Positions 1 to 7,588 of a stretch of 64,000 nucleotides of DNA are shown here, in pieces. The notes beneath the pieces are model-generated. The model did no database searches and had not been told where the DNA came from. It saw nothing but the letters and a program-made list of their open reading frames with translations. The position numbers and the translations under genes were made by a program. The DNA comes from Opitutaceae bacterium (lineage in GTDB: Bacteria; Verrucomicrobiota; Verrucomicrobiia; Opitutales; Opitutaceae), in NCBI GenBank assembly GCA_005792355.1, contig SXSC01000245.1, forward strand, positions 1 through 64,000. The letters run 5' to 3'. How positions within the stretch are numbered: the first letter of the stretch is position 1; each line of letters opens with the position of its first letter.

Positions 1-1235
1 ACGATGGCGTCGTCGACGACAAACCCCACCGAAAGCGTGAGCGCGAGCAGCGAAAAATTGTCCAGGGTGTAGCCGGAGAAATACATCGCGATGAACGTCC
101 CGAGCAGGGCCATCGGGATCGCGACGGAGGGGATGATGGTCGCCGTCAGCGACCGCAGGAAAAGGAAGATGACCATGACCACGAGCGCGACCGAGAGGAC
201 GAGCGTGAACTGCACGTCCCGGACGGACTCGCGCACCGAGATCGATTTATCCGTCAGGATTTCGATGCTGACCGAGGCGGGGAGCTGCTGGCGGAGACTG
301 GGCAACAAGGCCCGGATCCGGCTGACAACCTCGATGGTGTTGGTGCCCGGCTGGCGCTGGATGGCGAGCCCGACCGCCCGGGTGGTGGTGTCGCCCGGCC
401 GGCCGCTGTGAAACCAGTAGGCGACGCGGTTTTCCTGGACGTCGTCGATGACCCGCGCGAGTTCGCCGAGGCGCACGGGCGCGGCGTTGCGGTAGGCGAC
501 CACGATCTGGTTGAACTCGGCGCGGTTGGTGAGCTGGCCCGAGGCGACGACGGTCACGGTCTGATGATTGCCGTCGAGCACGCCCGTGGGCAGGTTGACA
601 TTGTGGGTGGCGAGGGCGGCGCGCACCTCGTCGAGCGTGATGCCGCGGCTGGCGAGGGCGCGCGGGTCGAGCTGCACGCGGAGGGCGTATTTCTGTGCCC
701 CGAAAACCTGCACGAGTGCCACGCCCTCGATCGTGGAGAGGCGCTGCGCGATGCGGGTCTCGGCAAATTCGTGCACGACCGACAACGGCAGGGACGGCGA
801 GACGACCGACATGAACAGAATCGGCTGGTCCGCGGGGTTTGTCTTACGAAACGACGGCGGCGCGGGCATGTCGTTCGGCAGGCGGCGTTGCACCGCGGCG
901 ATGGCCGACTGGATGTCCTGCGCGGCGGCGTCGATGTTGCGCTCGAGTGCGAACTGCAGGGTGATCGCCGTGGCGCCGAGCGAACTGCTTGACGTCATCG
1001 AATCGACTCCGGCGATGGTGGAGAACTGCTGTTCGAGCGGGGTGGCCACGGCGGACGCCATCGTCTCCGGTGTCGCGCCGGGGAGAAATGCGGTCACGAC
1101 GATCGTCGGGAAGTCGACGTTGGGCAGGTCGCTGACGGGAAGAAAGCGATAGGCCATCGCGCCAAACACGCACAGTGCCCCCGTGAGGAGCGTCGTCATC
1201 ACCGGCCGGCGGATGCAGAGGGCGGGCAGGTTCAT
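1..1235 (-). CDS. RND efflux transporter permease, N-terminal part (runs off window)
   Basis: This is the first ~411 residues of an inner-membrane proton-driven RND pump (AcrB/MdtB type). The start MNLPALCIRRPVMTTLL leads into the first membrane helix, followed by a periplasmic porter region containing LPNVDFPTIVVTAFLPGA. Near the window edge two further hydrophobic helices end in VVDDAIV, which holds the aspartate pair of the family's proton relay. The start codon overlaps the stop of the preceding adaptor gene (ATGA at 1232-1235), so the two are co-translated as a normal adaptor-permease pair. The C-terminal ~60% lies outside the window. Substrate cannot be read from the sequence. Confidence 0.93.
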   Translation of the reverse strand, partial: MNLPALCIRRPVMTTLLTGALCVFGAMAYRFLPVSDLPNVDFPTIVVTAFLPGATPETMASAVATPLEQQFSTIAGVDSMTSSSSLGATAITLQFALERNIDAAAQDIQSAIAAVQRRLPNDMPAPPSFRKTNPADQPILFMSVVSPSLPLSVVHEFAETRIAQRLSTIEGVALVQVFGAQKYALRVQLDPRALASRGITLDEVRAALATHNVNLPTGVLDGNHQTVTVVASGQLTNRAEFNQIVVAYRNAAPVRLGELARVIDDVQENRVAYWFHSGRPGDTTTRAVGLAIQRQPGTNTIEVVSRIRALLPSLRQQLPASVSIEILTDKSISVRESVRDVQFTLVLSVALVVMVIFLFLRSLTATIIPSVAIPMALLGTFIAMYFSGYTLDNFSLLALTLSVGFVVDDAI

Positions 1236-2404
1236 GGCTTCGTTTTGCCGGCGGCAGATTTGGAAGGCGGCGCGACGCCGGCGAGGGTTTTCGCCTCGAC
1301 CCGGGCGCCGGGCACAAGGCGGAGATGACCGTCGGTCACGACCGTTTCGCCCGCTCGGAGGCCCTCGGAAACAAGCAGCTCGTCGCCCGCCGCGCGCAGC
1401 ACCTTGACGGGCCGGAGTTCGACCTTCTGGTCCGCGGTGACGACGTACACCATCGAACCGATTTGACTCGTCTGCACCGCGGTCGCCGGCACGACGAGCG
1501 CGGCGCGATCGATCCCGACGGTCGTCTGGACCTGCACAAACTGCCCGGGCCAGAGCAGATGGTCGGTGTTTTCGAAGATCGCCTTGAGCACAATCGTGCC
1601 GGTTGTGGGATCGACGGTGTTGTCCACAAAGCTCAGCCGGCCATCCGTGCGCACCACGCCGGAGGAGCGGTCACTGACGGCGACGCCCGCCCGGCCCCCG
1701 GCGAGGGCGGCGCGGATTTCGGAGAGCGCGCTTTCCGGCACGGCGAAGGCCGCGGCGATCGGGGCGAGCTGGTTGAGGGTGACGATCGATTGGTTGACGT
1801 CGTTGGCCTTCACCAAAGCGCCCTCGTGCAAGATCAGCTGGCCGGTGCGACCGTCGATCGGCGCGCGTATCTGGGTGTAGCCGAGAAGCAGTTCGGCGTT
1901 CGCGACCGCGGCTTCCTTGGCCTGCACGAGCGCCTTCGTGGTTTCGGCCTTGGTGTTGAGCTGCGCGAACTGCTCCTTCGAAATCGCGTCCTGCTGATCG
2001 AGGCGTTGGTACCGTTCGAGGTCGTTGACCGCCTTGGCAGATTCCGCATGGGCGTTGGCCAGGTCCGCGCGGGCGATGCGCAGCGAATTCTCGAAGGGCC
2101 GGCGATCGAGGGAGACGAGCGGGGCGCCGGATTTCACTTCGTCGCCTTCCTTGAAATGGATTTGCGCGATCATGCCGTCGACCTGGGATTTGACCGCGAC
2201 GGTGCGCAGGGCCTGCACTGCGCCGACCGATTCGATCACCCGGGGGACATCGCGCTGCCGGGCGACGGCGGTCTGCACGGGCACGGCCGGAGCCGCTCCG
2301 GCGACTGGCGGTGGCCCGGAACGGTTGCAGGCTGAAACAGCGAGCCCCGCGATGGCCAGGCACGAAAGCAGGAGGGCACGGGGATCAATTCTGGTCATGC
2401 GCAA
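1232..2404 (-). CDS. RND efflux periplasmic adaptor (HlyD/membrane fusion) lipoprotein
   Basis: This 390-residue protein has an N-terminal hydrophobic stretch ending in a lipobox (LAVSAC, Cys about residue 26), so it is probably a lipid-anchored periplasmic adaptor. The order is typical: a biotinyl-lipoyl-like half (VKSQVDGMIAQIHFKEGDEV), an alpha-helical hairpin (about 105-170), the second lipoyl half (IRAPIDGRTGQL), then beta-barrel and membrane-proximal domains. It would link the adjacent RND permease to an outer-membrane channel. No TolC-like gene is in view. The long gap upstream (2405-2707) is the likely place for its promoter. Confidence 0.93.
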   Translation of the reverse strand: MRMTRIDPRALLLSCLAIAGLAVSACNRSGPPPVAGAAPAVPVQTAVARQRDVPRVIESVGAVQALRTVAVKSQVDGMIAQIHFKEGDEVKSGAPLVSLDRRPFENSLRIARADLANAHAESAKAVNDLERYQRLDQQDAISKEQFAQLNTKAETTKALVQAKEAAVANAELLLGYTQIRAPIDGRTGQLILHEGALVKANDVNQSIVTLNQLAPIAAAFAVPESALSEIRAALAGGRAGVAVSDRSSGVVRTDGRLSFVDNTVDPTTGTIVLKAIFENTDHLLWPGQFVQVQTTVGIDRAALVVPATAVQTSQIGSMVYVVTADQKVELRPVKVLRAAGDELLVSEGLRAGETVVTDGHLRLVPGARVEAKTLAGVAPPSKSAAGKTKP

Positions 2405-2623
2405 GTGGTTTGGCCGCCGAATCCGTGCGAAGCAAATTGGATCTGATGGGCGGCAAGTCGCACGGCGGAAAGTGGTGACGCGGTTTGGCGCGAACCGAGC
2501 CGCCCCTGCAACCCCAGAGTTCTGCTGTGGGGTGGAAGCATCTCAGCCAACGATGCAACGAAGGATGGAGCCGTCTGCTGGCCAGCAGACTCCCCAACGC
2601 GCTGATTTGAGAGCGTACGGCTC

Positions 2624-2645
2624 AAAACCCGATGCGGCCATCGGG
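2624..2645 (-). terminator. Intrinsic terminator after sulfatase 1
   Basis: Read on the minus strand, a perfect 7-bp stem (CCCGATG/CATCGGG) with a 4-nt loop is followed directly by TTTT. It lies about 60 bp past the sulfatase stop at 2708. The rest of the 303-bp gap 2405-2707 shows no gene; it should carry the promoter of the efflux operon, but I see no clear promoter boxes. Confidence 0.6.
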
Positions 2646-2707
2646 CTTGTGCGTCGGAGGCGCGTTTCACCTTTCAGTGGTTTCGTTTTCAGCGATAAAA
2701 CGCACGG

Positions 2708-4159
2708 CTAAGGCACGCGCGGCGTGGCCTTGTCGACCGACCCGGCGGGGCGCTGGCCCCGGCCCTGCTGTCGGCCATCGCCCAACTCAGCCCGGGCTCG
2801 CGCGGCCATGGCGAGGAGGCGGCGCACCACTTCGGGATGCCTCCCCGACACTTCGTGCGCCTCGGTCAGGTCGTGCCGCACGTCATAAAGCTGCTGGTGG
2901 GAAGGTGCGGTCCTGGCGGCGTTGTTGATCAACTTTTCGGACAGTTCCAGATACAGTTTCCAGGGCCCGGCGCGCACGGCCTGCAGCTGGCCCATCCGGT
3001 AGAAACAAAAGCCCTCATCGTCCCACGGCGACTGCGCGCGCGGTTCGCCGGAGAGCAGCGGGTGGATGTCGTGACCGTCGATCGTTCGCGCCGGCAGGAG
3101 GGCGCCGGCCAGCCGCGCCAGCGTGGGCAGGAGATCGAGCGAGCTGCACACCTCGTCCTGAACACGGCCGGCGGGGATCACGCCCGGCCAGCGCATCACG
3201 CAGGGCACGCGCATCGCGCCTTCGCTCGTGTCGTATCCCCAGCCCCGGTACGGCGCGTTGCTGCCCTGCGGGGGATTGCGCTGCACGGCGCCGTTGTCAC
3301 TCGTCCAGATGACGAGGGTCTTGGCCGCGAGACCCTGCCGCTGCAACGCGGCGAGAATTTCGCCGGTGCTCCAATCGAGTTCCTCGACGCTGTCGCCGTA
3401 GTCGCCGTTGCGCGATCGGCCGCGAAAGGCCGGGCTGGAAAAAGGCCGGGCGGTCGAGCCGGGCATCGTGTGCGGCACATAAAGGAAGAACGGTCGCGTC
3501 GGGTGGGCCTCGATGTACCGCACCGCCTCCGCGGTGCAGCGGCGCACGAGGTAGTCGCGATCGACCGGGGCCTCGATGACGTCGTCGCCTCGCAGCAGTG
3601 GCAGCTCGGGCCAGAGGTCCGGGCGTTTGTCCTTCGTCATGTCATCGCTGTAAGGAATGCCGAAGAATTCATCGAAGCCCTGGCGTGTCGGCAGAAAGTC
3701 CGGCTGGTCGCCGAGATGCCACTTGCCAATGCAGGCGGTGGCGTAACCGGCGTTCCGCAGGACCTCGGCGATCGTTGTCTCGTCGGGATGCAGTCCGCGG
3801 GAGGCGAGCGGCTGCAGGACGGCGCCGCCGGTGGCGCTTTCGTGGAGATTCAAGCGACGCGGGTAGCAGCCGGTCAGGAAGGCAGCGCGGCTGGGTGTGC
3901 AGACGCCGCTCGCGACGTAGAAGCTGGTGAACTTGGTCCCTTCGGCCGCGAGGCGGTCGACGTGCGGGGTGCGGTGCAGGGCTGAGCCGAAGCACCCCAC
4001 GTCGCCGTTGCCGAGATTGTCGCAGACGATCAGGACAACATTGGGCCGCGGGGCGGTGCTGGCTTGGGACCTCGCAGGTGGCAGAACGACGAACGCGCCG
4101 ACGAGGGCGAGGACGACACGAGCGGGAGTGAAACCAGCGAGAATTTCCATCGTCTGCAT
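2708..4159 (-). CDS. Secreted type I sulfatase
   Basis: This 483-residue arylsulfatase-family hydrolase probably removes sulfate esters from polysaccharides or other organosulfates. The N-terminus has a signal-like segment before the catalytic domain, which starts RPNVVLIVCDNLGNGDVGC and includes an early metal-binding Asp. The sulfatase signature CTPSRAAFLTG (Cys87) matches C-x-P-S-R, where the Cys becomes formylglycine. IGKWHLGD and TSDNG supply further active-site and metal residues. Start at the first Met; Met4 is also possible. A second sulfatase follows upstream at 4300-5661 on the same strand. No formylglycine-generating enzyme is present in the window. Confidence 0.93.
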   Translation of the reverse strand: MQTMEILAGFTPARVVLALVGAFVVLPPARSQASTAPRPNVVLIVCDNLGNGDVGCFGSALHRTPHVDRLAAEGTKFTSFYVASGVCTPSRAAFLTGCYPRRLNLHESATGGAVLQPLASRGLHPDETTIAEVLRNAGYATACIGKWHLGDQPDFLPTRQGFDEFFGIPYSDDMTKDKRPDLWPELPLLRGDDVIEAPVDRDYLVRRCTAEAVRYIEAHPTRPFFLYVPHTMPGSTARPFSSPAFRGRSRNGDYGDSVEELDWSTGEILAALQRQGLAAKTLVIWTSDNGAVQRNPPQGSNAPYRGWGYDTSEGAMRVPCVMRWPGVIPAGRVQDEVCSSLDLLPTLARLAGALLPARTIDGHDIHPLLSGEPRAQSPWDDEGFCFYRMGQLQAVRAGPWKLYLELSEKLINNAARTAPSHQQLYDVRHDLTEAHEVSGRHPEVVRRLLAMAARARAELGDGRQQGRGQRPAGSVDKATPRVP

Positions 4160-4299
4160 TCAGTCAGCTAGAATCTGGGATCTGGAAATGAGAATTGGCA
4201 ACCTCCGCCTGCACCTCGGGCTCGGGTCTCCCAATCGGGTTGGTCCGGAAATCCGAGATTTTAGATGACCGATGCCAGATGCCAGATTTCCAAGCTCCG

Positions 4300-5661
4300 C
4301 TACCGCTGGTCCGGTCCCTGCCACGGCGTGGCGCCGCCGCGTTGAATCCGGACGCTCAGCGCGGCCTGCATTTCGCGCGCGATTTTTTGATTTTGGGCGA
4401 TGACGTCGGTCCGCTCCTGCGGATCGTCCTTTAGATTGTAGAGTTCCAGCGGCGAATAAGGACTGTTCTGCAGCAGCTTCCAGTCGCCGCGAATCAGGGC
4501 ATGATACGCCTGGCCGCCGTACGTCGGACCGCCTTCGCGGCGGACGAAGTAGAGATCGCGCGGTCCGGCTGGCGGCGTTTGACCGCGCAGAATTGGCAGC
4601 AGGCTGACGGCGTCGAGCCCGGCCGGGCGGGCGACGCCGGCGGCTTCAAGGCAGGTGGCGAAGATGTCGAACGCCAGCCCGGCGTAGTCGGAACGCGAGC
4701 CGGCGGCGATCGTGCCGGGCCAGCGGGCGAGGAACGGCACCCGCAGACCGCCCTCGTAGTGGCTTTGCTTGCCGTCCCGCCACGGGTCGTTGTTTTGCGC
4801 GTGGGGCAGGGAACCGCCGTTGTCGGAGCAAAACACCACGAGGGTGGTGCGATCGAGGCCGGTTTCGCGCAGGGCCGTCAGCACCCGGCCGATGCCGTCA
4901 TCGAGGTGCTCGACGAGCGCGACGTTGGCGGCGCGCGCCGGCTCCATGCCCGGGGCACGCTGGCGCACGCGTTCCAGCCAGGCCGCCGGCGGCTCGATCG
5001 GAAAATGCGGGGCGTTGTAGGCGAGATAGAGGAAAAACGGTTGCTGCGCCGCCGCCCGCTCGCGCAGGTAGTCGCAGGCCCAGCCGGTGAAGAGGTCCGT
5101 GGCGTGTCCCGGCGCCGTGATGACCTCGTGGTTGCGCCGGAGGTAGTTGTTGCCGTGGCGGAGATGCGTCGTGTAGCTGTCCATCATGTCGCCGAGGAAG
5201 CCGTGGAAGAACTCGAAGCCCCGTTCGTTGGGCGTATTCGGACTGGTGAGACCGAGGTGCCATTTGCCGACGATGGCGGTGTGATAGCCGGCGCCGCGCA
5301 GATGGCTCGCGAGGGTGGGGAGGCCGGGTGCGAGATGGCCGAAGGAGTTGGCGGCCTGGGTGCGGATCACCCCGGGGACGCCGGCGCGGTCGGCGTAAAG
5401 GCCGGTCAGGAGCGCGGCGCGCGTCGGCGAGCACACGGTGCAATTGGCGCGCATCGCGGTGAAGAGCATGCCGTCGGCCGCGAGGCGATCGAGGTGTGGG
5501 GTGCGAACATCGCCGTGGGGGCGGAAAGCCGAGACATCGCCGTAGCCGTGATCGTCGGCGAGAATGACAAGGAAGTTCGGCGGGGTCGCCACGGAGGCCG
5601 CGGCGGCGATCGAACCCGTGATGAAGGAGACCAACAGCAGCAACGAAGAAGACCGTCTCAT
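4300..5661 (-). CDS. Secreted type I sulfatase (second copy, divergent)
   Basis: This 453-residue sulfatase has a clear signal peptide (MRRSSSLLLLVSFITGSIAA), then NFLVILADDHGYGDVS with the metal-binding Asp pair. The signature CSPTRAALLTG (Cys77) has Thr instead of the usual Ser at the third signature position; C-x-P-T-R variants occur in the family. IVGKWHLG and CSDNGG are further active-site segments. The C-terminal region (LYNLKDDPQERTDV) is typical of the group. It is only distantly similar to the neighbouring sulfatase, so the two likely act on different linkages. It is divergent from the DUF1501 gene at 6032. Confidence 0.93.
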   Translation of the reverse strand: MRRSSSLLLLVSFITGSIAAAASVATPPNFLVILADDHGYGDVSAFRPHGDVRTPHLDRLAADGMLFTAMRANCTVCSPTRAALLTGLYADRAGVPGVIRTQAANSFGHLAPGLPTLASHLRGAGYHTAIVGKWHLGLTSPNTPNERGFEFFHGFLGDMMDSYTTHLRHGNNYLRRNHEVITAPGHATDLFTGWACDYLRERAAAQQPFFLYLAYNAPHFPIEPPAAWLERVRQRAPGMEPARAANVALVEHLDDGIGRVLTALRETGLDRTTLVVFCSDNGGSLPHAQNNDPWRDGKQSHYEGGLRVPFLARWPGTIAAGSRSDYAGLAFDIFATCLEAAGVARPAGLDAVSLLPILRGQTPPAGPRDLYFVRREGGPTYGGQAYHALIRGDWKLLQNSPYSPLELYNLKDDPQERTDVIAQNQKIAREMQAALSVRIQRGGATPWQGPDQR

Positions 5662-5789
5662 GCCCGCAAAAACCGCACGGGACGGACCGGCGACGCAAGA
5701 GTCAAAACGGTCCCAAAGACCATTCGATTTCCGGCCGGAACGGGAGGCGTGTCCGAGTTTACGCTTCGAGTAGCCGCGCAGGGGGAGCG

Positions 5790-5845
5790 GCGGTTGCCCA
5801 ACCGCTGACGGGCGTCGGAAACCATCGGCGCTTGGGCAAGCGCCG
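5790..5845. repeat. Pair of oppositely oriented REP-like palindromes
   Basis: The first hairpin (5790-5805) has stem GCGGTT with loop GCCC. The second (5826-5845) has stem CGGCGCTT with loop GGGC and reads as ...CGCTTGCCCAAGCG... on the minus strand. The same core recurs at 37953-37972 and, degenerate, at 46482-46500, which suggests a dispersed REP family. Confidence 0.55.
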
Positions 5846-5911
5846 CTGCGTCCCAGTCACCGCCGTCAACCTGCGGATGCCCGCCCCCCCCAAAAAAAAA
5901 CGCGAAATCCC

Positions 5912-5931
5912 GCGGGGTGAGGGCACCCCGC
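5912..5931. repeat. GCGGGGTG-type hairpin
   Basis: A perfect 8-bp stem GCGGGGTG/CACCCCGC encloses a 4-nt loop. A near-identical 7-bp version (CGGGGTG/CACCCCG) lies at 30319-30336. Neither is followed by a T-run, so they are not standard terminators. Confidence 0.5.
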
Positions 5932-6031
5932 CTCCAGGGGATTTACCTCCGACACGGGGCGGTGCGACTCGTTGCTCGCATTTTTCCCCGGGAGTTGTTT
6001 GAGATGAAGCCGCCCCTCCTTGTCGACCCCG

Positions 6032-7450
6032 ATGTCCACTGTCCCACTCGATCTTGCCCGGCGTCAGTTTCTCAACCGGATGACCACTGGACTGACGGGC
6101 GTCGCGTTGGCGCGATTGCTGGGGGCGGATCTCTTGGGGGCGCCGGCTCCCTCCCCGCATTTTGCACCGAAGGCGAAACAGGTTCTCCAGATTTTTTGTC
6201 CCGGTGGCGCCTCGCATCTCGATTTGTGGGACCACAAACCGCTGCTGGAAAAGTTTGACGGCACGCCGATGCCCGGCGGGGAGACGGAGGTGACGTTTCA
6301 GGGCAAGAACGGCAATCTCATGAAATCGCCCTGGCCGTTTGCGCCGGCGGGACGGAGCGGGAAGATGATTTCGACGCTGCTCCCGCACCTCGCGGGGCAC
6401 GTGGATGACATGGCGTTTGTGCATTCGATGACGTCGCGCACGAACACGCACGGGCCGGGCTGCATCGCGATGAACACCGGCTTCACCCGCGAGGGTTTTC
6501 CCAGCGCGGGGTCGTGGGTCAGCTACGGCTTGGGCAGCCTCAACGAGAACCTGCCGACGTTTGTGGCGATCCAGGATCTGCGCGGCGAGCCGCCGAACGG
6601 GAAGGCCAACTGGGGCAACGGCTTCATTCCCGCGCAGCATCAGGCGGTGACCCTGGCGGCCCATCAGCCGCTGCGGAATCTCGCCCGCCCGGCGGAGATT
6701 TCCGACACCGAGGAGACCGGCACGCGCGAGTTCCTGCGCGGGATCAACGCGGAACACGCCGCGGCGCATCCGGGCAACGACGAACTCCGCGCCCGCATGG
6801 CCGCCTACGAACTGGCCGCGAAAATGCAGCTGACCGCGCCCGCCGTCAGCGACCTCTCCCGCGAGCCGGCGCATGTGCACGCGCTCTACGGCACGGACGA
6901 TCCCAACAGTTTGAAGGCCGCCTACGCGCGCAACTGCCTGCTCGCGCGCCGGCTCCTGGAGCAGGGCGTGCGTTACGTGAGCCTCTACTGCGCCTCCCGC
7001 GCCAGCGCGGTCGACGGCCTGCTGAACTGGGATGCGCACAAGACACTCCGGGCCGACTACGATCGGCACGGGCCGATCTTCGATCAACCGACGGCGGCGT
7101 TGCTCACGGATCTCAAGCAGCGCGGCCTCCTCGCCGACACCCTCGTGTTGTGGTGCACCGAGTTTGGCCGGATGCCCACGCACCAGGAAGGCACGGCCGG
7201 CCGCGATCACAACCCCGATGCGTTCACGACCTGGCTGATGGGTGCCGGCGTGAAAGGCGGCGTGAGCCACGGTGCGACCGATGACTTCGGGCGACGCAGT
7301 GTGCAGGAGGTGGCGACGGTCTATGATTTCTACGCGACGGTGCTGCACCTGCTGGGCCTCGATCACGAGAAACTCACCTATTATCACAACGGTTCCAACC
7401 GGCGGTTGACGGATGTGCACGGGCACGTGCTCGAGCGGTTGCTGGCGTAA
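6032..7450 (+). CDS. DUF1501 family protein with Tat-like signal
   Basis: This 472-residue protein of the alkaline-phosphatase-like DUF1501 superfamily begins MSTVPLDLARRQFLNRM, with RRQFL resembling a twin-arginine signal, so export in folded form is likely. Family-typical segments include IFCPGGASHLDLWDHKP near residue 55, MTSRTNTHGPGC, and CTEFGRMPTHQEGTAGRDHNP towards the end, whose Asp/His residues may bind metal. A TTG codon at 6020 in frame is an alternative start. It is followed 139 bp downstream by the PSCyt/DUF1549/DUF1553 gene, the standard partner of this family in Planctomycetes and Verrucomicrobia. The biochemical role of the pair is not established; breakdown of complex carbohydrates is often suggested. 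Confidence 0.9.
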   Translation: MSTVPLDLARRQFLNRMTTGLTGVALARLLGADLLGAPAPSPHFAPKAKQVLQIFCPGGASHLDLWDHKPLLEKFDGTPMPGGETEVTFQGKNGNLMKSPWPFAPAGRSGKMISTLLPHLAGHVDDMAFVHSMTSRTNTHGPGCIAMNTGFTREGFPSAGSWVSYGLGSLNENLPTFVAIQDLRGEPPNGKANWGNGFIPAQHQAVTLAAHQPLRNLARPAEISDTEETGTREFLRGINAEHAAAHPGNDELRARMAAYELAAKMQLTAPAVSDLSREPAHVHALYGTDDPNSLKAAYARNCLLARRLLEQGVRYVSLYCASRASAVDGLLNWDAHKTLRADYDRHGPIFDQPTAALLTDLKQRGLLADTLVLWCTEFGRMPTHQEGTAGRDHNPDAFTTWLMGAGVKGGVSHGATDDFGRRSVQEVATVYDFYATVLHLLGLDHEKLTYYHNGSNRRLTDVHGHVLERLLA

Positions 7451-7565
7451 CCCGCATTTTTAGCACTCAAACTGCCATTCAATCATGTCCAACTTACGCC
7501 GCTTCCACGCTTCGGCGCTGGCTTCGAGTTCATGCGGGCTAAAGGCAAACCCGCAGCGGTTTGCC
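7451..7565 (+). repeat. 115-bp interspersed repeat, copy 1 (family R2)
   Basis: This stretch begins right after the DUF1501 stop and ends in a hairpin (GGCAAACC/GGTTTGCC, 7544-7565). It aligns over its whole length with the reverse complement of 27781-27897; for example TTCGAGTTCATGCGGGCTAA is identical in both. It fills the gap before the next gene. Nothing in it looks coding. Confidence 0.8.
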
Positions 7566-7588
7566 GGTGGCGCGGACGCTCCTGACGA

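Larger units (their letters stand above)
5662..6031. promoter_or_regulatory. Divergent intergenic region with REP-like hairpins
   Basis: This 370-bp region separates divergent sulfatase and DUF1501 genes, so both promoters should lie here; I cannot place them. It contains two REP-like hairpins (5790-5805 and 5826-5845), a homopolymer block of eight C followed by nine A (5883-5900), and a perfect 8-bp GC-rich hairpin GCGGGGTG/CACCCCGC at 5912-5931. Confidence 0.4.
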
